Positions 1 through 6,404 of a DNA stretch of 9,220 nt are shown piece by piece. Origin of the DNA: Paracoccaceae bacterium (lineage in GTDB: Bacteria > Pseudomonadota > Alphaproteobacteria > Rhodobacterales > Rhodobacteraceae); contig DOIS01000290.1 in NCBI GenBank assembly GCA_003511785.1, positions 1,732 through 10,951 of the forward strand, given 5' to 3'. The translations under genes were made by a program, and so were the position numbers. The notes under the pieces are model-generated. The model had not been told where the DNA came from and did no database searches. It saw only the letters and a program-made list of their open reading frames with translations. The stretch's first letter is position 1; every line of letters starts with the position of its first letter.

Positions 1-354
1 CGAGCGAGAGCGCGAGGATTTCGACGGCTTGGCCGCCTCCTCCTCGTCGCGCGACTGCGCCTCGGCATAGGCGCGCTCCTCTTCCATCAGCGCCTCGCGG
101 TCAGCGACGGGGATCTGGTAGTAGTCCGGGTGGATTTCCGAGAACGCCAGGAAGCCGTGGCGGTTGCCGCCGTAATCGACGAAGGCCGCCTGAAGCGACG
201 GCTCGACCCGCGTTACCTTGGCGAGATAGATGTTGCCGGCGAGCTGCCGCTTGTTCTCCGATTCAAAGTCGAACTCCTCGACCTTGTTTCCGTCCACCAC
301 CACGACGCGGGTCTCTTCCGCGTGGGTGGCGTCGATGAGCATTTTCTTTCCCAT
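1..354 (-). CDS. rne: Ribonuclease E, N-terminal part (runs off the left edge)
   Basis: RNase E is the endoribonuclease that starts mRNA decay, matures rRNA and tRNA, and scaffolds the degradosome. The first 118 codons are visible. They begin MGKKMLIDATHAEETRVVVV, a typical alphaproteobacterial RNase E/G start. Residues about 37-82 are the beginning of the S1 RNA-binding domain (QLAGNIYLAKVTRVEPSLQA, then AFVDYGGNRHGFLAFSEI). From about residue 88 a charged, low-complexity insert begins (EEERAYAEAQSRDEEE, then Ser/Arg/Lys-rich), as is usual inside the S1 domain of alphaproteobacterial RNase E. The ATG at 354-352 is supported by AGGA at 362-359 and by the family N-terminus. The catalytic DNase I-like domain and the degradosome tail lie outside the window. 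The frame is intact throughout, and the identification is firm. Confidence 0.95.
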   Translation of the reverse strand, partial: MGKKMLIDATHAEETRVVVVDGNKVEEFDFESENKRQLAGNIYLAKVTRVEPSLQAAFVDYGGNRHGFLAFSEIHPDYYQIPVADREALMEEERAYAEAQSRDEEEAAKPSKSSRSRS

Positions 355-358
355 GTTA

Positions 359-388
359 TCCTGATGCACGATCCCGCGCGCGCGGGTC
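359..388 (-). promoter_or_regulatory. rne ribosome binding site with adjoining stem-loop
   Basis: Read toward rne, a near-perfect inverted repeat at 388-370 (GACCC, alternating GC, GGGATC, with one G-U pair) can fold into a GC-only stem ending about 8 nt before the AGGA Shine-Dalgarno at 362-359. The SD is only 4 nt from the ATG. A stem next to the SD could limit ribosome access, but a regulatory role is inferred from position only. Confidence 0.4.
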
Positions 389-729
389 CGCCCGGTCCGG
401 GAGGACGGGCGCGAAGGGGACGGTGTCTGTCTGAGGCGATAGGATGCGCGGCATGGCAGGGTGCGGGCCTCGCCCCCCCTGCCTCACGTCTGTGATCCTG
501 CGCGCGCGTCATCGCGGTTCTTCTCCGACAGGCCGGGTGCGTCCCGGACCTGCCCGTTTCATCTCCCTCGCGCCGGCGCCGGGCGCCCGGGTCGCGAAGG
601 ATGTTTTGCAGCCCCCGAAAGGGGCCCAAGCGGTCTGTCCAGACTTTCGGAGCATTGGCCGGTCAAGGCTGAAACAGAAAAACTCTCGTCCGGGCGGGGG
701 AGCGAGGCTCCGGCCCGCGCCGTCCGTTC

Positions 730-759
730 AACATAAGGGAAGCGGGTGGGAAAATACAA
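730..759 (-). promoter_or_regulatory. Candidate promoter for rne
   Basis: Reading toward rne, TTGTAT (759-754) is followed after 17 nt by TTATGT (736-731), or after 18 nt by TATGTT (735-730), in a patch clearly richer in A and T than its surroundings. Transcription would start near 723, giving a leader of about 370 nt. A second, weaker candidate is TTGACC at 666-661 followed after 17 nt by TCTGGA (643-638), which has a good -35 but a poor -10. Both are read by eye from the consensus. Confidence 0.35.
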
Positions 760-1110
760 TGGTGTAATTCCCGCCACCACCCCCGGGGCAATTCCCCGCC
801 CGTTGCCGAAGACGGCGCGCAACGCGCGGTGCCGCCACCTGGTCTTAACGCCTCCCGTGGCACATGTTTGCGCGACCGGTCATGCGGCGGGCCTGGCAAT
901 CCGCCGCGCAGCAGATGGACGACGGACCCCGGTGACGCGGGGACCAGCGTATCTTGCAAGCTATGCGCGCGGATTTTCCACCCGCGTTTCCCACAGTCCG
1001 ACAGGCGGCGCCGCCGATCTGCCCGCGACAGAAACCGACATATCCCGGCACACGCTCCCACCGCCCGGCCCCGCGCCGCGGCGGGCGCAAACCCCGTGCC
1101 CGCCCCTGGT

Positions 1111-1180
1111 CTTCCTCTTGCGAAAAATACTTCGGGGGCGCGGGGGCAGAGCCCCCGCCGGTCGGCCCCGAAGGGGCCGA
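1111..1180 (-). terminator. dctD 3' element: two hairpins then GTATTTTT (copy B of a repeated intergenic motif)
   Basis: Reading away from dctD, and starting 12 nt after its stop codon, there are two compact hairpins, each with an 8-bp stem and a 3-nt loop. One is at 1180-1162 (arms TCGGCCCC/GGGGCCGA) and the other at 1158-1140 (arms GCGGGGGC/GCCCCCGC). They are followed by GCCCCCGAAGTATTTTT and a purine-rich tail ending GAGGAAG at 1111. The GGGGGCTCTGCCCCC hairpin, the GTATTT core and the purine tail recur behind bmt at 9120-9185. Hairpins followed by a short T run fit an intrinsic terminator for the dctB-dctD transcript. Confidence 0.65.
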
Positions 1181-1192
1181 TCCCATGAAGGC

Positions 1193-2527
1193 TCAGATGT
1201 AATCGGCCCGCTGCAACCCGTATTTCGCCATCTTCTCGTTCAGCGTGCGGCGCGGCAGGCACAGCTCGTCCATCACGCTGGCGATCGAGCCCTTGTGCCG
1301 GCGCATGGTGTTGTCGATCAGCATCCGCTCGAACGCCTCGACATATTCCTTGAGCGGCTTGCCCTCGGTGGTCATCACCGGCTGCATCTCCTCGTGATCG
1401 CTCATCAGAAGCGACGCGATCGAGCCCTGCCCGCGCCGCGATTGCAGCACCGCGCGCTCGGCCACGTTGATCAGTTGGCGCACATTGCCGGGCCAGGGCG
1501 CCTGCAAGAGCTGCGCGGCCTCCTGCGCGCTGACCTTGGGCGCGTCGCAGCCATATTCCTCGGCGAACTGCTCCGACAGCCGGGTGAACAGCGTCAGGAT
1601 ATCCTCGCCGCGCTGGCGCAACGGCGGCACGGTGATGCGCAGCGCGGCCAGGCGATAGAACAGGTCCGGGCGCAACGCGTCCTCGCAGGTCTTGCCCGCC
1701 TCCTGCAGGTTGGAGATCGCGATGATCCGGGTCTCGGCCGGCGTGCCCTGCTCGTTGATCGCGCTCAGCAGCCGGGCCTGCAACGGCTCGCTCAGCGCGT
1801 CGATATCCTCCAGCACCAGCGTGCCGCCCCGCGCCTCTTCCAGCGCGGGCAGCTGGCTGTCCTCGGGCATCATCGGCCCGAACAGGCGTTTGGACAGCGC
1901 ATCCTCCTCCAGCGCGGCGCAGGAGACCAGCACGAAACGCTTGCCCGCGCGCGAGCCCGCCGCGTGCAGCGCGTGTGCCACCAGGGTCTTGCCGGTGCCG
2001 GTCTCGCCGTCGATCAGCACATGGCCGTCGGCCTGGCCCAGGTCGAGAATGTCCTCCTTCAGCCGCGTCATCACCGGGCTGGCGCCGATCAGCTTCTTCA
2101 TCAGCTGGCTGCCGTCGCTCAGCTCGCGGCGCAGCGCGCGATTGTCCAGCGTCAGCCGCCGCGTGTTGGCGGCGCGCTTGGCCAGGTCCGACATGCGCTC
2201 GGGATTGAAGGGTTTCTCCAGGAAATCGAACGCGCCCACGCGCATCGCCTCCACCGCCATCGGCACGTCGCCATGGCCGGTGATCATGATGACCGGCAGC
2301 GCGCTGTCCGAGCCCATCAGCTTCTTGAGGAACTGCATCCCGTCCATGCCGGGCATCTTGATGTCGGTGATGACGATGCCGGGGTAATCCGGCCCCAGCA
2401 CCTTCAACGCCTCCTCGGCGCTGGCGAAGGTTTCGGTGTCATAGCCCGACAATGCCAGCCACTGGCTGATCGACTGCCGCATGTCCTGCTCGTCATCCAC
2501 GATCGCGATCTTCATGGCCTGTGCCAT
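1193..2527 (-). CDS. dctD: DctD-type response regulator (receiver, AAA+, Fis-type HTH) without a GAFTGA loop
   Basis: This is the response regulator partner of the upstream sensor DctB, expected to control C4-dicarboxylate transport genes in the cytoplasm. It has 444 residues, normal for the family. The receiver domain spans about 5-120, with acidic pocket D11/D12, phospho-acceptor D55 (ITDIKMPG), T83 and K105. The AAA+ domain spans about 145-370, with Walker A GETGTGKT (174-181), Walker B region GGTLVLEDI (234-242), a sensor I Asn at 273, arginine-finger candidates R286 and R292, and WPGNVRQL (345-352). A Fis-like helix-turn-helix spans about 411-438. Oddities: the GAFTGA loop that contacts sigma54 is absent (the segment after LFG at 215-217 is PMMPEDSQLPALEEARGG), and the Walker B acidic pair reads E-D rather than D-E. 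The start at 2527 has GGAG 9 nt upstream, and only 13 nt separate it from the dctB stop. The assignment to dctD rather than another NtrC-family member rests on the dctB neighbour. Confidence in the two-component pair is high; the sigma54 role is doubtful. Confidence 0.88.
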   Translation of the reverse strand: MAQAMKIAIVDDEQDMRQSISQWLALSGYDTETFASAEEALKVLGPDYPGIVITDIKMPGMDGMQFLKKLMGSDSALPVIMITGHGDVPMAVEAMRVGAFDFLEKPFNPERMSDLAKRAANTRRLTLDNRALRRELSDGSQLMKKLIGASPVMTRLKEDILDLGQADGHVLIDGETGTGKTLVAHALHAAGSRAGKRFVLVSCAALEEDALSKRLFGPMMPEDSQLPALEEARGGTLVLEDIDALSEPLQARLLSAINEQGTPAETRIIAISNLQEAGKTCEDALRPDLFYRLAALRITVPPLRQRGEDILTLFTRLSEQFAEEYGCDAPKVSAQEAAQLLQAPWPGNVRQLINVAERAVLQSRRGQGSIASLLMSDHEEMQPVMTTEGKPLKEYVEAFERMLIDNTMRRHKGSIASVMDELCLPRRTLNEKMAKYGLQRADYI

Positions 2528-2540
2528 CTTGTTGTTCTCC

Positions 2541-4319
2541 CTACTCGGCGGCGTCCACGCCGCTCTCCAGTATCGGCAGCTGCATCTCGAAGACAGCGCC
2601 GCCCTTGGCCCCGTTGCGGGCGGTCAGACGCCCGCCCAGCTCGCCCACGATCCCCGAGGAAATCGCCAGACCCAGCCCGACCCCGTCGCCGGGCTGCTTG
2701 GTGGTGTAGAACGGCTCGAACAGGTTCTCGAAGTTCTCGATCCCGTCGCCGTTGTCGCGCACGGTCAGCGTGGCCGTCTCACCGGCGGCCAGGACCACCT
2801 CGACCTCGGGGTTCTCGACCGATTTGGTGGCATCGAGCGCGTTGCGCAAGAGATTGACGATCACCTGCTCGATCCGCATCCGGTCGCCCATCACATAGAC
2901 CGGGGCCTCGGGCAGGATGCGGGTCATACGCACCTGGCGCTGGCGCAGCTGTGGCTCCATCATGGTGAGCGAGGCCGCCAGCGCGTCGCTGAGATTGACC
3001 GGCGAGAGCGCGGCGTCCCCCTTGCGGGCGTAGGACTTAAGCTGGCGGGTGATCGCGCCCATGCGCTCGATCAGATCGTCGATGCGCCCGAAAGAGGCCA
3101 GCGCCTCGTCGGGACGGTTGCGGCGCAGAAGCAGCCGCGCGCCCGCCAGATAGGTCTTCATCGCCGCCAACGGCTGGTTCAACTCGTGACTGACGGCCGC
3201 CGACATCTCGCCCAAAGCTGCCAGCTTCGAGCTTTGCGCCAGCGTCTGTTCCGCCACTTCCAGCGTCTTTTCAACCCGTTCGCGTTCGGCGATTTCGCGC
3301 TGCAGCCTTGCGTTCAATGCGCGAAGCTCCGCCGACTCGCGTTGGAACAGCGCCATGCGGAACGTGGCCCTGCGGCTCAGTGCATAGAAGGTCAGCGCCA
3401 GGAGAATCGCAAACCCCATGATCTCGAGCGCCAGCACGCTGTTCACCTTTTCGCGGATCGAGGAATAGGTCGTGAACGAGGTCATCTTCCAGCCGCGGAA
3501 CGGGATGCGGGTCTCCATCCGCATGACGGCCTCGCCCGCGACGTAGGCGTCCGGCGGCAAGGCCGTCCAATCGGTAGTCGCCCGAATTGCGCGCTGGATG
3601 GCACCCTGCGGATGCTGCCGCAACAACGCCTCAGTCTCGTTCAGGCCGCGCCACTGGGGTTCGGTCGACCTAGTGATCGTTCCGGTGCTGTCGGTCACCA
3701 TGACCGCGTCCGAGATCTCGGCCCAGGCGTTTTCGAACTTGCGCAGATCAACCTCGACCACGATCACGCCCAGAACCTCGTTGTTGCCCTGGACGCGCCG
3801 CGAATAGGTGAAGACAAAACCGCCCGCCTCGCGCGGGATGACCGAGAACATGGTGGTGTTCGAGCGCACCGCGTCCACGAAATACCCCGCGCTGCGATGC
3901 TGCTCGCCCAGCCGCGCGCGGTCGGTGGCCGCCACGGTGCGCCCGTCGCGGTCCAGCAGCATCAGCGAGGCCGCGCCGATCTCCTCGACGAAGGAGATCA
4001 GGCGCTGGGTCGAGCGGCTGAAATCGCTGCTTTGCAGCGCCGCGATCAGGGTCGGGTCGAGGGCCAGCAATTGCGGCACGATGGCGTTGCGGCGCAGCTC
4101 GCTCATCAGGTTGCCGCCATAGAGCGCCAGTCGCAGTTCGGCGCGGTTGCGCGTGGACTGGGTGAAACGGTCGGTCAGCAGGCTGTTGGTGATCCAGACC
4201 GTGGCCACCGCCACGACCAGCAGGACCAGGAGCGCCAGGCGCATCGGCCAGCGCCGCCACGGCCGGCGGCCGGGGCTGGGCGAAGGATCGGGAACGGGAG
4301 GCGGATGCGCGGCGACCAT
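2541..4319 (-). CDS. dctB: DctB-type C4-dicarboxylate sensor histidine kinase
   Basis: This is a membrane sensor kinase that would detect C4-dicarboxylates in the periplasm and phosphorylate DctD. It has 592 residues, close to the usual DctB length. In order it has: a Pro-rich cytoplasmic N-terminus (1-25); a transmembrane helix at about 27-46; a periplasmic double-PAS/Cache-like sensor region (about 48-290, with AGYFVDAV at 144-151 and FVFTYSRRV at 168-176); a second helix at about 294-314; a coiled-coil linker (about 325-362); the dimerisation H-box SHELNQPL with phospho-acceptor H378; and the ATPase domain with N-box (IVNLLRNALDA, 487-497), G1 DNGDGI (522-527), F-box LFEPFYTTK (533-541) and G2 GVGLGL (546-551). 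All catalytic boxes are intact. The chosen start lies 35 nt after the purQ stop and has no strong Shine-Dalgarno; Met26, just before the first helix, is an alternative. The ligand is inferred from the family. Confidence 0.9.
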   Translation of the reverse strand: MVAAHPPPVPDPSPSPGRRPWRRWPMRLALLVLLVVAVATVWITNSLLTDRFTQSTRNRAELRLALYGGNLMSELRRNAIVPQLLALDPTLIAALQSSDFSRSTQRLISFVEEIGAASLMLLDRDGRTVAATDRARLGEQHRSAGYFVDAVRSNTTMFSVIPREAGGFVFTYSRRVQGNNEVLGVIVVEVDLRKFENAWAEISDAVMVTDSTGTITRSTEPQWRGLNETEALLRQHPQGAIQRAIRATTDWTALPPDAYVAGEAVMRMETRIPFRGWKMTSFTTYSSIREKVNSVLALEIMGFAILLALTFYALSRRATFRMALFQRESAELRALNARLQREIAERERVEKTLEVAEQTLAQSSKLAALGEMSAAVSHELNQPLAAMKTYLAGARLLLRRNRPDEALASFGRIDDLIERMGAITRQLKSYARKGDAALSPVNLSDALAASLTMMEPQLRQRQVRMTRILPEAPVYVMGDRMRIEQVIVNLLRNALDATKSVENPEVEVVLAAGETATLTVRDNGDGIENFENLFEPFYTTKQPGDGVGLGLAISSGIVGELGGRLTARNGAKGGAVFEMQLPILESGVDAAE

Positions 4320-4354
4320 GCCGCACGCTACCGGGCGGCGTGGGCAGGCTCAAG

Positions 4355-5023
4355 TCAGGCCGGCGCCAGGATACCCCCCAATGCGCGGAAGAGCGCCACC
4401 CCGTCGGTGCCGCCATGGCGGGCATCCGCCGCCCGCTCGGGATGCGGCATCATGCCAAGAACACGGCGGTTCTCCGACAGGATCCCGGCGATGTCGCGGG
4501 CCGAGCCATTGGGATTGTCGGCATAGGTGAAGGCCACGCGCGCCTCGCCCTCCAGCCGTGCCAGGGTCTCGTCGTCGGCGTGGTAGTTGCCGTCGTGATG
4601 GGCGATGGGGACCTGGATCAGCTGGCCGCGCCCGTAGTCGCGGGTGAACAGGCTGTCGGTGGTCTCGACCCTGAGGGCGACCGTGCGGCAGATGTATTTC
4701 AGATTGGCATTGCGCAGCAGCGCACCCGGCAGAAGCCCGGTTTCGGTCAGCACCTGGAACCCGTTGCAGATGCCCAGCGCATAGCCGCCCGCATCGCAAT
4801 GGGCCTGCACCGCCCGCACGATGGGCGAGCGCGCGGCGATGGCGCCGCAGCGCAGGTAGTCGCCGAAGGAAAACCCGCCGGGCACGCCCACGATGTCGAT
4901 ACCGTCGGGCAGATCGGTCTCCTTGTGCCAGACCATCGACACGCGGAACCCGGCATTCTCGAAGGCCACGGCCAGGTCGCGGTCGCAGTTGGAGCCGGGA
5001 AAGACGATGACGGCGGCGCGCAT
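4355..5023 (-). CDS. purQ: Phosphoribosylformylglycinamidine synthase, glutaminase subunit PurQ
   Basis: PurQ hydrolyses glutamine and passes ammonia to PurL in the complex with PurS, converting FGAR to FGAM in step 4 of de novo purine synthesis in the cytoplasm. It has 222 residues, standard for stand-alone PurQ. It begins MRAAVIVFPGSNCDRDLAVA, the class I glutamine amidotransferase start of the family. The nucleophile is C86 in GICNGFQ, and the partner residues are H194 and E196 in PHPE. GGFSFGDYLRCGAIAA (49-64) is a strong PurQ signature. The start at 5023 has AAAGGAA about 8 nt upstream. The frame stays open far upstream, through the remains of the dehydrogenase gene, but the SD and family N-terminus fix the start here. 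It probably has its own promoter at 5059-5087 and may be transcribed with dctB and dctD. Confidence 0.97.
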   Translation of the reverse strand: MRAAVIVFPGSNCDRDLAVAFENAGFRVSMVWHKETDLPDGIDIVGVPGGFSFGDYLRCGAIAARSPIVRAVQAHCDAGGYALGICNGFQVLTETGLLPGALLRNANLKYICRTVALRVETTDSLFTRDYGRGQLIQVPIAHHDGNYHADDETLARLEGEARVAFTYADNPNGSARDIAGILSENRRVLGMMPHPERAADARHGGTDGVALFRALGGILAPA

Positions 5024-5058
5024 GGGCGGATTCCTTTTGGTCGAGGGCGTCGCGCGCC

Positions 5059-5087
5059 TTGATAGAGAGGCACCGCCCCGGTGGCAA
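5059..5087 (-). promoter_or_regulatory. Probable sigma70-type promoter for purQ (and perhaps dctB-dctD)
   Basis: TTGCCA (5087-5082) matches five of six -35 bases. A 17-nt spacer follows, then TATCAA (5064-5059), which matches four of six -10 bases. The start site would be near 5051, leaving a leader of about 28 nt with the purQ Shine-Dalgarno. It lies between the stop of the broken dehydrogenase (5119) and purQ. It is the best promoter match by eye in the window and is not tested. Confidence 0.5.
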
Positions 5088-5118
5088 GATCGGCGCTCGC
5101 TCCTCAAGCCCGGTGTGC

Positions 5119-5918
5119 TCACCCGCCAAAATCGGTGATCACCGCAACGCCCGGCGGCGCGGGCCGGTCGAAGGCGGCGAGTTCCGCACTGGCGCCCGAG
5201 AGCGGGATTGTGCGCGTGACCAGCGGCGCCAGGTCCACCCCCTGCCCCGTCAGCAGCGACAGCAGCGACGGGTAGCGCCAGGCCGGCATCCCGCGCGTGC
5301 CATAGACCGCCAACTGCCCGGAATAGACCCGGGCCATCGGCAGCGCCATGGTGGCGTGATCGCCCGCGGGCATCCCCACCTGCACCATGCGCCCCAGCTT
5401 GCGCAGGCAGGAGAGCGCGGTCACGGTGGTCCCCTCCACTCCCAGCGCCTCGAGCGCCACATGCGCCCCGCCGCCGGTGATCTCGCGGATCGCCCCGGCC
5501 GGATCGCCCGCCCGCGCGTCCACCACCGCCTCGGCGCCCAGCCGGCGGGCGAAGGCGAGCTTGTCCTCGGTCACGTCCACCATCACCACCCGCGCCCCCA
5601 GCGCCCGGCCCAGGATCAGCGCCGAGATGCCGATGCCGCCCGCCCCGATCACCGCCAGCCACTCGCCGCCCCGCAGCGCGGCGCGCCCGGTCAGCGCGTG
5701 ACGCCCGGCCCCACCGCCACCACCTCGCCGCAGAACTCGTGCCCGGGCACATGCGGCAGGATCACGTCCGGGTCGGCCCCGGTCCAGGCGTGCCAGTCCG
5801 AGCGGCACACGCCGCAGGCCAGCACCCGCAGCACCACGCCGCCGGGTGGCGGGGCGGGATCGTCCAGCGTCTCGATTGCCAGCGGCGCGCGCCACGCCTG
5901 GAGCACCGCCGCCCTCAT
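5119..5918 (-). pseudogene. Zinc-dependent alcohol dehydrogenase (MDR family), internally deleted and frameshifted
   Basis: Two halves of one medium-chain dehydrogenase lie in different frames. The N-terminal part (5918-5691, 75 codons) begins MRAAVLQAWRAPLAIETLDD and carries the catalytic-zinc Cys (C38 in CGVCRSDWHAW) and GHE (H60/E61), then stops with TGA right after VAVGPGVTR. The C-terminal part (about 5700-5119, roughly 193 codons) resumes at HALTGRAALRGGEW, contains the NAD-binding VIGAGGIG motif followed by ALGARVVMVD, and ends ITDFGG. About 75-80 residues normally between them are missing, including the structural-zinc Cys lobe and part of the catalytic domain, so an active enzyme is very unlikely. 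The ATG overlaps the stop of the preceding membrane-protein gene (ATGA), so the intact ancestor was probably translationally coupled to it. Its substrate cannot be deduced. An assembly error is possible, but a multi-residue loss is not a simple one-base error. Confidence 0.85.
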
Positions 5919-6403
5919 GCCGCCGCCCCGGCGTGCCAGCGGCGCAAGGCCCGGCTGGCCCAGAGTGCCGGCAGCGCCGCCAGCGCGGCGAGGACCCCGG
6001 CCACGGCCCAGTTATGCGGGCCCGGCAGCACCACGTCGGCCTTGCGGCGCGGGTTGTAGAGGATGGCATGGCGCGAGCCCACGGCGAAGGACCAGTCGGG
6101 ATGGGACATGCCGACCGAGGCGTCGGTCGCCTGCCCGTCGCTCCAGACATAACGGAAGACCGGCGCGTGATTGACCCGGCCCCGGTCGAACAGGGTCCGG
6201 CCGTCCCAGGCGTGGACCCGCACGACCTCGCCCTCGCCCGGCACGAAGGTGAGCCGCGTCCAGCCCGCCTCGGCCGCCAGCCAGAGCGCGGCCAGCGCGA
6301 AGACCCCCGGCGTCACCCAGACCAGCACCCACATGCGCCAGGAGACCAGCCGCCTCCCTTCCGGCGTGGTCCGCAGAAGGAAGGGTTGGCTGGTCAGCGG
6401 CAT
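5915..6403 (-). CDS. Small two-helix membrane protein resembling DUF3592
   Basis: The function is unknown. The protein has 162 residues, with a hydrophobic helix at about 24-45 and a second at about 131-150. They enclose a soluble segment (46-130) rich in beta-prone sequence, with PVFRYVWSDGQ (81-91), VGMSHPDW (97-104) and VGSRHAILYNPRRKADVVLP (108-127). A 'P-V-Y-dG ... vG-v-YdP' layout between two helices is typical of DUF3592-type proteins, but the match is by pattern only. The start lies 1 nt after the purS stop (TGA-G-ATG), and the stop overlaps the dehydrogenase ATG. The gene therefore sits inside a tightly packed, coupled string within the purine cluster. The frame is intact and base composition matches its neighbours. 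A link to purine synthesis is not implied by anything in the protein. Confidence 0.75.
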   Translation of the reverse strand: MPLTSQPFLLRTTPEGRRLVSWRMWVLVWVTPGVFALAALWLAAEAGWTRLTFVPGEGEVVRVHAWDGRTLFDRGRVNHAPVFRYVWSDGQATDASVGMSHPDWSFAVGSRHAILYNPRRKADVVLPGPHNWAVAGVLAALAALPALWASRALRRWHAGAAA

Positions 6404-6404
6404 C

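Larger units (their letters stand above)
355..1110. other. Long non-coding stretch: rne leader plus unassigned DNA
   Basis: No convincing gene was found in this stretch on either strand. The open frames that cross it have Arg/Pro/Ala-rich low-complexity translations typical of shadow frames in GC-rich DNA, and none resembles a known family. On the minus strand, 355 to about 725 is likely the untranslated leader of rne. It contains stem-loops at 370-388 and 611-625 (GCCCC/GGGGC arms, 5-nt loop) and a CG-rich palindrome near 583-594. A candidate rne promoter lies at 730-759. From 760 to 1110 I see no gene, tRNA, repeat array or obvious gene remnant. Confidence 0.5.

Noticed and set aside
858..871. 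A sigma54 -24/-12-like sequence (TGGCAC then TTGC) on the plus strand
   Set aside because: The GG and GC elements are 9 rather than 10 nt apart, which normally destroys function, and no plus-strand gene follows.
974..995. Two DnaA-box-like 9-mers (TTTTCCACC, TTTCCCACA)
   Set aside because: Each differs from the consensus at two positions, there is no AT-rich unwinding region and no dnaA/dnaN/parAB context. This is chance similarity.
746..2857. A 703-codon open frame on the plus strand opposite dctD and dctB
   Set aside because: The translation is His/Arg/Gln/Leu-rich with no recognisable domain, and it lies opposite two genes with clear catalytic motifs. It is a shadow frame caused by high GC. 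The same applies to the long plus-strand frame at 2481-4526.
4355..5752. Possible dehydrogenase-PurQ fusion: one continuous open frame covers part of the dehydrogenase region and all of purQ
   Set aside because: The dehydrogenase sequence in 5119-5700 is in a different frame and ends with its own stop at 5119. The upstream part of the purQ frame is Gly/Ala/Arg-rich nonsense, and purQ has a good SD and the family N-terminus at 5023.
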